Positions 25,543 through 35,800 of a stretch of DNA of 64,000 bases are shown here, piece after piece; the first letter of the stretch is position 1; each line of letters opens with the position of its first letter. Below the pieces are notes generated by a model. The model was not told where the DNA came from and did not search any database. It was given only the letters and a program-made list of their open reading frames with translations. Source of the stretch: Bog-473 sp963706555. Lineage in GTDB: Bacteria > Actinomycetota > Acidimicrobiia > Acidimicrobiales > RAAP-2. Where the stretch lies: positions 4,216,001-4,280,000 of the forward strand of contig OY970164.1 in assembly GCA_963706555.1 (NCBI GenBank). The letters run 5' to 3'. The position numbers and the translations under genes were made by a program.

Positions 25543-26769
25543 ATGGTTGACACCCAAGAGCAGGAGTACGACCCCTTCGCGGCCTTTGTCGACGTGGTCT
25601 CGGGGAGCACCCGCGACCCCTACCCGGACTTCGCGGAGAAGCGGAAGAATTCCCCGGTGTGGAAGGGTCGCCTCATGTCCATGGACTTCCTGCCCGAGGG
25701 ATTCGAAGGCGAACCGGAGTGGAATGCCTTCCGTTACGAGGACTGCTCGCGCATACTCCGCGATGCCAAAACGTTCACTTCCACGGCCTACGACGCCACC
25801 ATCGGAATGGTCATGGGCCACATGATCCTGGGCATGGACGATCCCGAGCACCGCGGGCACCGCAACCTGGTCGCCCACGCGTTCCGGGAGAAGTCGTTGG
25901 CCCGTTGGGAACCCGAGTTCATCGGACCCATCATCGACGAATTGATCGATCGCTTCATCCGCGACGGCGAAGCGGACCTGGTCCGCCAGCTCACGTTCGA
26001 GTTTCCGGTGCGGGTGATCGCCCGTCTGCTCGGGCTGCCCGAGGAGGACTTCGCACAGTTCCAGCGGTGGTCGATCGAGCTCATTTCCCTCGGGGGCGAC
26101 ATCGACCGGGGCATTGCAGCGTCAGAGGCGCTCCGCGATTACTTCGCCGAATTCGTAGCCCTGCGCCGGGCGGATCCCCAAGAAGACGTCATCAGTGACC
26201 TGGTCCTGGCCGAAGTCGACGGCGAACGCCTGACGGACGAGGCGATCTACTCCTTCCTGCGTCTGCTGTTGCCCGCAGGTGCCGAGACGACCTACCGCTC
26301 CTCGGGCAGCCTCCTCTACTTGCTCCTGACCCACACCGACCAGCTCGAGGCCGTCCGCAATGACCGGTCCCTCCTACCGCAGGCGATCGAGGAAGCCTTG
26401 CGGTTCGAGCCGCCGCTGCTTTCCATAAACCGCACGACCACCTGTGAGGTGGAGATCGGCGGCGTGAAGCTCGGTCCCGGAGAGAGCATCTCGCCCAATA
26501 TCGGCTCGGCCAATCACGACGAGACGCGTTGGGAGAACTCCGAGGTCTTCGACATCTTCCGCCCGGCGATCCCCCACATTGCGTTCGCGCACGGACCGCA
26601 CATGTGCCTCGGCATGCACCTGGCCCGCATCGAGACACGCGCGCTCGTGAACCGTGTCCTCGATCGGTTGCCGAACATCGCCCTCAACCCGGGCGACACG
26701 GATCCGCACATCCGCGGTCAGGTCTTCCGCTCCCCGACAGCACTGCCGGTCACCTTCACCGCCGCCTGA
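25543..26769 (+). CDS. Cytochrome P450
   Basis: A 408-residue bacterial class I P450. Landmarks are GMDDPEHRGHRNLVAHAF (C-helix), LLLPAGAETTYRSS (I-helix with acid and Thr), EALRFEPPL (ExxR), and FAHGPHMCLGMHLA with haem ligand Cys355. Length and layout resemble CYP families that hydroxylate steroids, terpenoids or fatty acids, but the substrate cannot be read from sequence. No ferredoxin or reductase gene is adjacent. ATG 25543 has GAGAGGAATTC upstream. Confidence 0.93.
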   Translation: MVDTQEQEYDPFAAFVDVVSGSTRDPYPDFAEKRKNSPVWKGRLMSMDFLPEGFEGEPEWNAFRYEDCSRILRDAKTFTSTAYDATIGMVMGHMILGMDDPEHRGHRNLVAHAFREKSLARWEPEFIGPIIDELIDRFIRDGEADLVRQLTFEFPVRVIARLLGLPEEDFAQFQRWSIELISLGGDIDRGIAASEALRDYFAEFVALRRADPQEDVISDLVLAEVDGERLTDEAIYSFLRLLLPAGAETTYRSSGSLLYLLLTHTDQLEAVRNDRSLLPQAIEEALRFEPPLLSINRTTTCEVEIGGVKLGPGESISPNIGSANHDETRWENSEVFDIFRPAIPHIAFAHGPHMCLGMHLARIETRALVNRVLDRLPNIALNPGDTDPHIRGQVFRSPTALPVTFTAA

Positions 26770-26794
26770 CGGGGACACTTCAACCTCCCCACCA

Positions 26795-26838
26795 CCGCCT
26801 GACGGCGGAACTCGGGCGGGTCCGCCGCCCGACGGCGG
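26795..26838. terminator. Two adjacent hairpins between convergent P450 and rpiA genes
   Basis: CCGCC-TGAC-GGCGG at 26795-26808 and CCGCCG-CCCGA-CGGCGG at 26822-26838 lie in the 73-bp convergent gap. They look like duplicated terminators, one facing each gene. Confidence 0.5.
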
Positions 26839-26842
26839 CAAT

Positions 26843-27502
26843 TCAGCCGACCACCTCCAACGTTTCGACCCGGTCGCCCCGACCGACGAGGACCCGCGAC
26901 ACCATGCCCGGGGGAAAGAGCCCGTGCTCCACCACCCCGGCGGTGGCACCGAACATGGCTGCGAGCTGGGCGGGGTCCTCGATCCCGCCTCGGTAATCGG
27001 CCAGCACACCCCCGTCCGGTGTCGCCGGGGCGTGGCGGATCACCGCGGTCGCGAGCGACCGCAGGGTTGCATCGAGCCCGAAGGCCAGGAGCTCCAGCGG
27101 GACCGGCGGTGCCAGGCGCCGGACCAATTTGTTCGACGAAACGATCACGACGAATTGGTCTGAAGCGGCGGCCACGATCTTCTCCCTCGTGTGGGCACCC
27201 CCGCCCCCTTTGACGAGCCATCCGGACGGATCGACCTGGTCCGCCCCGTCGATCGCCATGTCGAGGCGGGAGATCGCATCGAACGGCCCCACCGCGATCC
27301 CCTCGGCGCGCGCGAGTGCCTCGGTCGCCGGCGACGTTGCGACACACGAGATGTCGAGGTGACGGCGGCCCAGCGCCGGCAACAGATAGGCGACCGTCGT
27401 CCCCGTCCCCAGTCCGACGACCATGCCGTCTTCGACCAGGCCGGCGGCAGCTTCTGCCGCCAGTCGCTTTTCCTGCTCGACGTCTGCCCGGTCGCTCTCC
27501 AC
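26843..27502 (-). CDS. rpiA: Ribose-5-phosphate isomerase A
   Basis: Interconverts ribose-5-phosphate and ribulose-5-phosphate in the pentose phosphate pathway. The 219-residue protein has VVGLGTGTTVAYLLPAL (phosphate loop), SPATEALARAEGI, AIDGADQVDPSGWLVKGGGGAHTREKIVA (active-site Asp and Lys region) and VVEHGLFPPGMV near the end. The first lysine-rich motif KGGGGA is intact. GTG 27502 is preferred over an ATG at 27544 because GAGGGTGGGGGA precedes it and the longer N-terminus is not family-like. Confidence 0.9.
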   Translation of the reverse strand: MESDRADVEQEKRLAAEAAAGLVEDGMVVGLGTGTTVAYLLPALGRRHLDISCVATSPATEALARAEGIAVGPFDAISRLDMAIDGADQVDPSGWLVKGGGGAHTREKIVAAASDQFVVIVSSNKLVRRLAPPVPLELLAFGLDATLRSLATAVIRHAPATPDGGVLADYRGGIEDPAQLAAMFGATAGVVEHGLFPPGMVSRVLVGRGDRVETLEVVG

Positions 27503-27634
27503 TCCCCCACCCTCGCGCGATACCGCACGCCGTGACGACCTCATCGCACCGATGACGTGTGCCCGCGTCGTGGACCATCCGGTCCAGCGGGACGCGTCTT
27601 GCCCCTTCCCCATGGTCCCGACCTACACTCGCCC

Positions 27635-28195
27635 GTGGCCCGATTCTTCAACGAGAACCAATACGCGATCGTGCAGGCTGCGTGTGCCCGATTGATCCCC
27701 ACCGATCAGGACCCCGGCGCAACTGAAGCCGGTGTCGTGGACTTCATCGATGGCTTCCTCGGTGCATTCGCCAGTGACCCGCCTCTCATATGGGCCGGCG
27801 GCCCCTTCTCGGGACGCTTCGGCGGAGATCCGCGGTTTGCCACGTTCCACCGCCTCAGCGCCAGGGACGAGCTGGCCTGGCGGACGCGGATCGAAGGTTC
27901 GCAAGGCATTCCCGAACGTGAACGACTCGGGCCCGTGGTGGGATTGCAGGAGCAGTACCGCGTCGGTATCGCCGGCTTGGGTGACGACTTCGTCGATGCC
28001 ACCTCGGAGGAACAAGACGTACGACTGCGCGCCAACGAAGAGTTCCTCGAGCTCATCCACGAGCACGCCTGCGAGGGCATGTACGGCGCACCCGAGTATT
28101 TGGGCAATCGCAACATGGTCGGATGGCAGTACATCGATTTTGCCGGCGACGTCCAGCCCCGGGGCTACACCGACGAGGAGGTCAGCCAGCCGTGA
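27635..28195 (+). CDS. Gluconate 2-dehydrogenase subunit 3-like protein
   Basis: A 186-residue small subunit. ARFFNENQYAIVQAACARLIPTDQDPGATEAGVVDFID matches the family core, and GWQYIDFAGDVQPRGYTDEEV is its usual C-terminal segment. In gluconate, sorbitol or glucose dehydrogenases this subunit assists folding or translocation of the large flavin subunit. No twin-arginine signal peptide is visible. GTG 27635 has TACACT upstream with a 5-nt gap, so it may be leaderless. It overlaps the GMC oxidoreductase start (GTGA). Confidence 0.82.
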   Translation: MARFFNENQYAIVQAACARLIPTDQDPGATEAGVVDFIDGFLGAFASDPPLIWAGGPFSGRFGGDPRFATFHRLSARDELAWRTRIEGSQGIPERERLGPVVGLQEQYRVGIAGLGDDFVDATSEEQDVRLRANEEFLELIHEHACEGMYGAPEYLGNRNMVGWQYIDFAGDVQPRGYTDEEVSQP

Positions 28196-29856
28196 GTCGT
28201 GACTTTGATGCCATCATCGTCGGCTCGGGTCCCGGAGGGTCCACCGCCGCCGACGTCCTCACCGCCGCTGGTTGGTCGGTCCTCATCTTCGAGCGGGGAA
28301 AGAACTATCTCGTCAACACGGAGAAGCCCTCCGAGTTGCTCTACGAGTTTTCCAATGACGAGATCAAGTACTGGAGCCGTCACTTCCTCGGTCCGGATCC
28401 GTGGCTCGAGCCGCGGACGTTCCGCGTCAGTTCCTCCGATGGCGACCGCATTCACGTCGGCGAGGTGAACAACCTGCCGGCGACAGTCGGCGGAGGCGGC
28501 ACCCACGCCGACGGCAAGGTGCCGCGCTTTCGCGAGGACGACTTCCGGGTCCTCTCGGACCTTGGGCCGATAGAAGGTGCGAGTCTCGTCGACTGGCCGA
28601 TCGGATATGAAGACCTGAAGCCCTACTACGCCGAGGCCGAGCGACTCATCGGGGTGGCCGGGGAGGCCGGGGCCAATCCGTTCGCCGCACCGCGCGACGA
28701 GCCGTACCCGATGCCGCCGGGTGCACCGATGTACTGCGCCGTGGTCACCACGGCCGCCGCGGAGCGATTGGGCTACCACCCCTACCCCGGGCCCACGGCC
28801 TGCAACTCGGTCCCCTACGACGACCGCCCGGCGTGCAACAACTGCGGCTTCTGCGGGTATTTCGGCTGTCCCATCCATGCCAAGGGCGACCCCGTGGCCT
28901 CCCTGCGTCGCGCCCTCATGAGTGGGAAGGCGGAACTGCGGCCCGAATCAATGGTCTCGAAGATCCTCGTGGAGAACGGCAAGGCCACGGGCGTGGAGTG
29001 GATCGACGCCGCGGGTGAACGCCACGTTGAGAACGCGGGCCATGTCGTACTCGCTGCGGGGGCCACCGAGACGCCGCGCCTGTTGCTGCTGTCGGGTCTG
29101 GAGCACCCCGAGATCGGCCGCAATCTCATGTACCACTTCCAAACCCTGACCTTCGGACAGCTGCCCATGCGCCTCCACGCCCACAAGGGTCGCTCGGTGA
29201 CCCACCTCCAAGATGACTTCATTCTCGTGGACGACGACTCCCGGGCCGCCGCGGCGCAAGCCGGACTGCCGTGGTTCAAGGGCGGCCTGGTCGAACACGG
29301 CGGTGCGGCGCATCCGATGCTCGAGTCCAAGTTCTACCCCTGGGGACCCGAGCACAAGGACATGATGCGCGCCTCACCGATGCGCGACCACATGGTCGGT
29401 TTCACCATGCAGGGTGAGGACATGCCGCAGTCCACCAACCGGATCGACCTCGACCCCGATATCCGTGACGTCCACGGGCTCCCGGTGGCACGCATCACCT
29501 ACAAGCCGCACCGGCACGAGCTCGCCGCCTCCGCCTACTACGGCCCCAAACTCGAAGGCATCCTGCACGAGGCCGGGGCGGTCTGGGCCCGCACCGCCAC
29601 CTCGCCGCATGTCGGAGCGGAAATCCGCCAGGGATCGTTCAAGAGCTCGAGCATCCCGGCCTCACGCCATGTGGTGGGAACGGCCCGCATGGGCACCGAT
29701 CCCGCGACCTCGGTCTGTGACGAGTGGGGACGCCTGCACGACGTCCCCAACGTCGTGGTCTGCGACTCCTCCCCGTTTCCCACCGGAGCGGGTTACGGGC
29801 CCACCCTGACGCTCGTCGCCTTGTCGATCCGCAACTCCCGGGCCCTCACCACGTGA
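28192..29856 (+). CDS. GMC-family FAD oxidoreductase with Cys-rich motif
   Basis: A 554-residue flavoprotein. DAIIVGSGPGGSTAADVL binds ADP of FAD, and GGGGTHADGKVPRF and SSIPASRHVVGTARMG (active-site His region) are GMC features, ending FPTGAGYGPTLTLVALSIR. CNNCGFCGYFGCPIHAKGD places four cysteines in a loop also seen in bacterial GMC dehydrogenases that hold an Fe-S cluster for electron transfer. With the upstream subunit-3 protein it is likely a membrane-linked sugar or sterol/alcohol dehydrogenase; no cytochrome c subunit is present. Start overlaps the previous stop. Confidence 0.85.
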   Translation: MSRDFDAIIVGSGPGGSTAADVLTAAGWSVLIFERGKNYLVNTEKPSELLYEFSNDEIKYWSRHFLGPDPWLEPRTFRVSSSDGDRIHVGEVNNLPATVGGGGTHADGKVPRFREDDFRVLSDLGPIEGASLVDWPIGYEDLKPYYAEAERLIGVAGEAGANPFAAPRDEPYPMPPGAPMYCAVVTTAAAERLGYHPYPGPTACNSVPYDDRPACNNCGFCGYFGCPIHAKGDPVASLRRALMSGKAELRPESMVSKILVENGKATGVEWIDAAGERHVENAGHVVLAAGATETPRLLLLSGLEHPEIGRNLMYHFQTLTFGQLPMRLHAHKGRSVTHLQDDFILVDDDSRAAAAQAGLPWFKGGLVEHGGAAHPMLESKFYPWGPEHKDMMRASPMRDHMVGFTMQGEDMPQSTNRIDLDPDIRDVHGLPVARITYKPHRHELAASAYYGPKLEGILHEAGAVWARTATSPHVGAEIRQGSFKSSSIPASRHVVGTARMGTDPATSVCDEWGRLHDVPNVVVCDSSPFPTGAGYGPTLTLVALSIRNSRALTT

Positions 29857-29873
29857 GGAACCACAAAAGACGG

Positions 29874-29887
29874 CCCGCACGGGCGGG
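29874..29887 (+). terminator. Hairpin after the GMC oxidoreductase gene
   Basis: CCCGC-ACGG-GCGGG follows the stop by 18 bp. A 5-bp GC stem with no T-tract; weak but well placed before the next promoter. Confidence 0.35.
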
Positions 29888-29915
29888 TGATGTGCAGGAC
29901 TCGGAATCGTCTGGG

Positions 29916-29921
29916 TATAGT
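29916..29921 (+). promoter_or_regulatory. Likely -10 box of the peptide ABC importer operon
   Basis: TATAGT is the best -10 match in the gap between the GMC gene and the solute-binding protein gene, giving a leader of about 90 nt before ATG 30019. No good -35 is visible at the right distance. Confidence 0.35.
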
Positions 29922-30018
29922 CGACCGCTCGTTGCAATCTGCCTGTGGACCCGGGAGGCCTCCACGGCAGACGCATCGAAGCGAGCACCGCACACAGCGG
30001 CTTAAGGGGGAAACAAAG

Positions 30019-31641
30019 ATGGGTTCTTTCGAATCATCACAGCGCCGACCGGTACCGAAGAACAGCCGGGCGTCGCGGCGTTCCCGTTTCGGCGGCAGAC
30101 GGGTGATTCTCGCCGGGACAGCTGCCGCGGCACTCCTCAGCCCCCTGGTCGCTGCCAGCCTGAGCACGCAGGGTGCAGGCGCGGCCAATTCGGCCATCAA
30201 CCCCAACGGCGTGCTCAAGTACGGCTTTGACATCAATAACGAGTTTACGAACTTCGACCCGAGCACCTCGGTCAACGACTGCGGCTACACCGTGATGTCA
30301 AACATCTACCAGTCCGTCACCGCGCCGGGTCAGTACAACATCAGCGGTGGCGTCGCCCAGAGTTGGACGGTGTCCAACAACTCCTCGACCGTGACGTTGC
30401 ACATCCGACCCAACATGGTCTTCTCCAACGGCGAGCCGGTGACATCCACCGATGTCATGGACAGCCTGTTGAACACCAAGAAGAGCCCCTTGCGGAGCTC
30501 GCTGTCCGCCATCTCGTCGATGACCACGCCCGACCCCGACACGTTGGTCGTCCAACTCAACCGCCCGACCGCCGGTGACTTCCTCTGGGCCGCGACGTAC
30601 ATCGACGGGATGGTCTATCCCCCTTCGAGCTTCGCCACCGCAGCCAAGACCCCCGTCGGCTCCGGTCCATATGTCTTGAAGAGCTATCAGCCCGGATCCT
30701 CCATCCAGTTGACCAAGAACCCGAAGTACTGGGACTCCAAGGCCTACCCGCTCGGCGGGGTGAACTTCGTCGAAGTCAGCACGGGACCCCAGGCCGTCAG
30801 CGCCATCACGTCGGGCGCCGTGGACATGATCTCCCTCGACCCCGAGCAGTACTCAGAGGTGAAGCACAACTCCAACATCGGCACCTCGATCACCCAGTCC
30901 TACGACTACTCGGTCCTCGAGACACGCAATGACCGCGCACCCTTCAACAACGTCAAGGTCCGCGCCGCCCTCGAATACGCCATCGACCGCGCGGCCATCA
31001 ACAAGGTCGTCTACGCCGGTGTCGGGCGTCCCGCCTACCAACCGTTCCCGTCGAACTCTCCCGGTTACAACAAGCAGGTCGGCAACAAGTACGTCTACAA
31101 CCCCAAGAAGGCCAAGGCAATGTTGGCGGCCGCAGGGTTTCCCCACGGCATCCCCTTCAAGCTCGACGTGCCTGCGGGCAACACCACGTTCCAGCGCCTG
31201 GCCACCGTGATCCAGAGCGAGATGGCTGCCGCCGGCTTCAAGGCCAACATCCAGCTGATCCCGGGGAGCGACATTCTGGTGGACGTCTACATCAAGAAGC
31301 AGGGCGACGCCCTCCTGAGCGAGGACCTGACCAACGGGCCCGACATCTCGAACACGTTCGAGGCGGTCTTCGAGCCGAGCGGCTTTCCGGCCCAGTATCT
31401 CGGCACCAAGGACCTGGCCCTCACGCCGGACATCGAGGCGGCCAACGCGTCGCTGAGCCCCAAGCTGCAGGGTCCCCTGATGCAGAAGGTGGGCGCGGCC
31501 GTCATGGCCCAGGGCCTCGAGACGCCCATCGAGTTCGAGCCGTCGATCATCGCCTACAACAAGTCGGTGGTGGGTGGCAAGGTTGTGGCGCCCATCGGCC
31601 AGTGCCGATCGAACCTTGCCGGCATCTACGTCAAGAAGTGA
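30019..31641 (+). CDS. ABC transporter solute-binding protein, family 5 (peptide/nickel type)
   Basis: A 540-residue exported protein. The N-terminus is very basic (SRRSRFGGRR) followed by a hydrophobic stretch VILAGTAAAALLSPLVAASL, a signal peptide with a twin Arg that may use Tat, then mature NPNGVLKYGFDINNEFTNFDPS typical of SBP_bac_5. VSNNSSTVTLHIRPNMVFSNGEPVTSTDV and VGSGPYVLKSYQPGSSIQLTKNPKYWD are family signatures. It should capture oligopeptides or related solutes for the permease that follows. ATG 30019 has AGGGGGAAA upstream. Confidence 0.9.
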   Translation: MGSFESSQRRPVPKNSRASRRSRFGGRRVILAGTAAAALLSPLVAASLSTQGAGAANSAINPNGVLKYGFDINNEFTNFDPSTSVNDCGYTVMSNIYQSVTAPGQYNISGGVAQSWTVSNNSSTVTLHIRPNMVFSNGEPVTSTDVMDSLLNTKKSPLRSSLSAISSMTTPDPDTLVVQLNRPTAGDFLWAATYIDGMVYPPSSFATAAKTPVGSGPYVLKSYQPGSSIQLTKNPKYWDSKAYPLGGVNFVEVSTGPQAVSAITSGAVDMISLDPEQYSEVKHNSNIGTSITQSYDYSVLETRNDRAPFNNVKVRAALEYAIDRAAINKVVYAGVGRPAYQPFPSNSPGYNKQVGNKYVYNPKKAKAMLAAAGFPHGIPFKLDVPAGNTTFQRLATVIQSEMAAAGFKANIQLIPGSDILVDVYIKKQGDALLSEDLTNGPDISNTFEAVFEPSGFPAQYLGTKDLALTPDIEAANASLSPKLQGPLMQKVGAAVMAQGLETPIEFEPSIIAYNKSVVGGKVVAPIGQCRSNLAGIYVKK

Positions 31642-31839
31642 GCGGCGTCGTCGGGATACAGCGGAATCCGGCGTCCCGGGCCAGCCGGCTGACGGTGTGA
31701 CCTGCAGCCACCTCCCGCGCCGAGACGAGTCGCTGGCCGACCGATGACCAGTGTCCTCCTGCAGAGCCGCCGCGCCCAGGTGTCGCCGGTCGGCGCTGTC
31801 GGCGACGCTCCGATGACCGAAGAAGCGGGCTGATCGTCC
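31642..31839 (+). other. Gap between solute-binding protein and permease with a possible tiny ORF
   Basis: This 198-bp stretch has no supported gene. A 29-codon frame from ATG 31744 to TGA 31833 (MTSVLLQSRRAQVSPVG...) ends 6 bp before the permease start and could be a leader peptide or a relic of another N-terminus. I see no clear terminator or promoter. Confidence 0.3.
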
Positions 31840-32808
31840 GTGGGCTCAGGTGGCTCCCTCCTCTCGTTCATCGTCCGCCGGCTGCTGATCACGATCCCTC
31901 TCCTGCTGCTGATCTCCTTTGCCGTCTTCAGCCTCGTGCTCCTGCTCCCCGGGGACCCGGCGTTGGCGCTCGCCGGCGGGGTGCATTCCAATCCGGCCAA
32001 GGTGGCGGAGATCACCCGTCAGCTGCATCTGAACGAGCCTTTCTGGCGGCAATATCTGCGCTGGCTGAACGGGGTCATCCACGGTGACCTGGGGAGCTCG
32101 CTCTTCAATCCCGGCCAGTCGGTCGCCGCCGGAATCAGGGCACGATTTCCGGTCACCCTCTCCCTCGCCATCGGCGGCATGCTGCTGGCCATCATCATCG
32201 GCATCCCGGCGGGGATCATCGCCGGTGTCCGCAACGGCTCGGCGAGCGACCGGATGGTCACCGTGGGCTCCAGCCTCGGCGTGGCCATCCCGGACTTCTG
32301 GCTGGCGTTGCTCCTCGTCATCGTCTTCGCCGTCGACACACATCTCCTCCCGGCCCTCGGCTATGTGCAGTGGTCGACCTCGCCCTGGGGATGGTTCGAG
32401 CACCTGATCCTGCCCTGGCTGGCCCTGGGATTGGGCGGGGCGGCCACCATCGCCCGCCAGGTGCGTGGCGCGCTGATCGACACCCTGGACCAGGACTACA
32501 TGCGCACCGCGACCGCGAAGGGCCTGAGCAACCGTGTCGTCATCGGAAAGCACGCGCTCAAGAACGCCCTCAGTCCGGCGGTCACCGTCATCGGCATCAG
32601 TTTCGGCTACCTCCTGGGAGGCACGTTGATCATCGAGCAGATCTTCTCGTTGCCCGGCATCGGCGAGTACATCCTCTCGGCGATCAGCGAAAAGGACCTC
32701 CCGGTCGTCCAAGGCGTCGTGCTGGTCACCGCGACGGCGTTCGTCATCATCAACCTGGTGGTCGACGTCATTTACGGCTATCTCAACCCGAAGGTCCGCC
32801 TCGGATGA
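31840..32808 (+). CDS. Peptide/nickel ABC transporter permease (DppB-like)
   Basis: A 322-residue permease with six hydrophobic segments. SFIVRRLLITIPLLLLISFAVF begins the N-terminus as in DppB, LPGDPA follows, and the EAA loop reads DYMRTATAKGLSNRVVIGKHALKNAL before GTLIIEQIFSLPGIGEYILSAI. It forms the membrane channel with the DppC-type domain of the next protein. GTG 31840 has only a weak ribosome site. Its stop overlaps the next start (ATGA). Confidence 0.9.
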   Translation: MGSGGSLLSFIVRRLLITIPLLLLISFAVFSLVLLLPGDPALALAGGVHSNPAKVAEITRQLHLNEPFWRQYLRWLNGVIHGDLGSSLFNPGQSVAAGIRARFPVTLSLAIGGMLLAIIIGIPAGIIAGVRNGSASDRMVTVGSSLGVAIPDFWLALLLVIVFAVDTHLLPALGYVQWSTSPWGWFEHLILPWLALGLGGAATIARQVRGALIDTLDQDYMRTATAKGLSNRVVIGKHALKNALSPAVTVIGISFGYLLGGTLIIEQIFSLPGIGEYILSAISEKDLPVVQGVVLVTATAFVIINLVVDVIYGYLNPKVRLG

Positions 32809-35800
32809 GTCTCGCCGTCCCTCCTTCCAGCGGCGACCCGTTCGTCGGGCTGGCCGATCCCTCGGAGATGATCGAGGAAGGCGTCGGCGGACGGGCGCGC
32901 TCGGGCTTCTGGCACCGCTTCCGCCATCAACACTTCGCCATGGCCGGGCTGATCTTCATGCTCATCGTGATCGTGGCGGCCATCTTCGCTCCGCTGATCG
33001 CCCCCTACCCGCCGAATCTGCAGAACCTCGACATCGTCAACGCCGGGCCTTCGGCCGCGCACTGGTTGGGTACCGACGACCTGGGCCGCGACATTCTCAG
33101 CCGGTTGATCTGGGGTGCCCGCGTGTCGCTGCGGGCCACCTTCGAGATCGTGGGCATCGCCATCATCTTCGCGGCACCGCTCGGCCTGATCGCCGGCTTC
33201 TTCCGGGGCGGGGTGGACTCGGTGATCATGCGGGCCATGGACGCGATGTTCTCGTTTCCTCCGCTGATCCTGGCCTTGACGGTCGCGGCACTCCTCGGGG
33301 CCAGCATCAACGACACGGCCATCGCCATCGCCATCGTCTTCATACCGAGTTTCGTGCGCCTCCTGCGGGGCGAGGTCATCGCCGTCCGAGAGGAGAACTA
33401 CATCGAGGCGGCACGATCGCTGGGCGCCACGTCGAACCGGTTGATACGCCGACACGTCGTGCCCAACGTCGCGTCGCCGATCATCATTCAGATCGCCCTG
33501 TCACTGGGCTTCGCCCTCCTCGTCGAGGCCGGCCTCAGCTACCTCGGTCTGGGTGAGCAACCGCCGACCCCCAGTTGGGGCTCCATGCTGAACGAGGGCT
33601 ACCAATTCATCTTCACGACGCCGTGGGCGCTCGTCTTCCCGGGTCTGGCCATCATGCTCTCGGTCCTCTCCTTCAACCTGATCGCCGACGGCCTGCGCGA
33701 TTCTCTCGGCCGGGAACGCCCGAAGAGCTCCAGCATCGTCGCCGCCGACGCCGACAAGCGCCCGTCGCTGGTGACCCGGTTGCGCGGGATCACCCCCAAG
33801 GCCGACCGGCCGACCGCCGCCAGCACAGCGGCAGCGGCCGCGGCCGCGCCGGATCCGGCCGCCGCCGACGTACCCACGTCCACACTGCTGGCGGTGAAGG
33901 GCCTTCGTATCGAGTTCCTGACGAACGGCGAGTGGTTCCCGGTCGTGGAGGATGCGAACTTCACCGTCGAGCGGGGAAAGACCTTGGGGCTGGTCGGCGA
34001 GAGTGGTTCGGGCAAGACGGTCTCGGCCCTGGCCGTCATGGGCCTGCTCCCGCCTCGAGGCTGCCGGGCCAACGGCGCGGCCCGCTTCGAGGGGCGCGAC
34101 CTGATGCGCCTGTCCAAGGCCGATTTCCGCCAGATCCGCGGCAACGACATCGCCATGATCTTCCAGGAGCCCATGACGAGCCTGAACCCGGCCTACACGG
34201 TCGGCAACCAGATCGCGGAGCAGGTCCGCACACACCGGCACCTCAGCAAGTCCGAGTCGTGGAAGATCGCCGTCGAAATGTTGGAGCGGGTGGAGATCCC
34301 CAACGCCGCCACCCGCTCTCGCGACTACCCGCACGCCTTCTCGGGCGGCATGCGCCAACGCGTCATGATCGCCATGGCACTGTCCTGCTCGCCCAAGCTG
34401 CTGATCGCCGACGAGCCCACCACGGCCCTCGACGTCACCACGCAGGCCCAGATCGTCGAGCTCCTCCACACCCTCCAACGCGAGGAGGACATGGCCATGA
34501 TCTTCGTCACCCACGACCTCGGCGTCATCGCCGATGTCGCCGACGACGTCGTGGTGATGTACGCCGGCCAGATCGTCGAGCAGACCGACGCCACCGCCCT
34601 CTTCACCCAGCCCCGCCATCCGTACACCGAGGCGCTCCTCAATTCGATCCCCCAGCTCACCCCGGCGGGAGAACCGCTGCACTACATTCCGGGCATCGTG
34701 CCCCGGCCGGACCAGGTCCCCCCGGGCTGCCGCTTCAACCCCCGATGTGACTACGCGAACGAAGGCTGCGTCACGACACCTGTCGAGCTCCTGCCTCCCA
34801 AGGGTGCACCGGCCAACGGGGCGCAACCCGCGGAGGGCGCCGGGTCGAACCGCGGCCGGGTGGTGCCGCTGAGCCGATGCCTGCGCCAGGACGAGCTGAC
34901 GCTCATCGGCGCTCGAACCGTGGCGGAGCCGGCCACGACGGCGGGCGCTGTCACCTCGACCGACCAGGAACCGATCCTGGTGGTCAAGGGACTGTCCAAG
35001 CAATTCCCGCTCCGCAGCGGCCTCCTGCAGCGCGTCTCGGGGTCGGTGAACGCCGTGGACAGCGTCGACTTCTCCATCGCGCCCGGGACGACGCTCGGGC
35101 TGGTGGGCGAGAGTGGCTCGGGGAAATCCACCCTGGCCCGCCTCGTGACGCGGTTGATCGAACCGTCGGCCGGGAGCGTGGTGCTCAGCGGGACCGACAT
35201 CACCGCGTTGCGCGGGCCCAAGCTGCGCGCGGAGCGCCAACGGATGCAGATGGTCTTCCAGGACCCGTACTCGTCACTCGACCCTCGGCAGAACATCCTC
35301 GAGATCGTCGGCGAGCCCCTCAAGATCCACACCTCGCTCAACGGCGAGGAGCGCCGGCAGAAGGTGATCGAGCTCCTCGCACAAGTCGGCATCGGGCGCC
35401 ACGTGCTCGAACGCCAACCGCACGAGTTCTCCGGCGGCCAACGTCAGCGTCTGGCCATCGCCCGGGCACTCGCGCTCGAGCCGAGCCTGCTCGTGTGTGA
35501 CGAGCCCGTGTCGGCCCTCGACGTCTCGACACAGTCGCAGGTCATCAACCTGCTGAGTGACCTACAGGACCGCCTCGGGCTGGCGTATCTGTTCATCGCC
35601 CACGACCTGTCGGTCGTCCGCCATCTGAGCGACCGGATCGCGGTCATGTATCTCGGCCAGATCGTCGAGGAGGGCGACGCCAACGAGGTCTACCTCCGCC
35701 CGACCCATCCCTACACGGCGGCGCTCCTGTCGGCCATCCCCGTGCCGGACCCCCACCAGGAGCGGACGCGCCCCCGCATCGTCCTGACGGGCGAGGTGGA

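Noticed and set aside
32370..32804. Upstream extension of the triple-fusion frame
   Set aside because: It overlaps the DppB permease in another frame; ATG 32805 overlapping the DppB stop is the sensible start.
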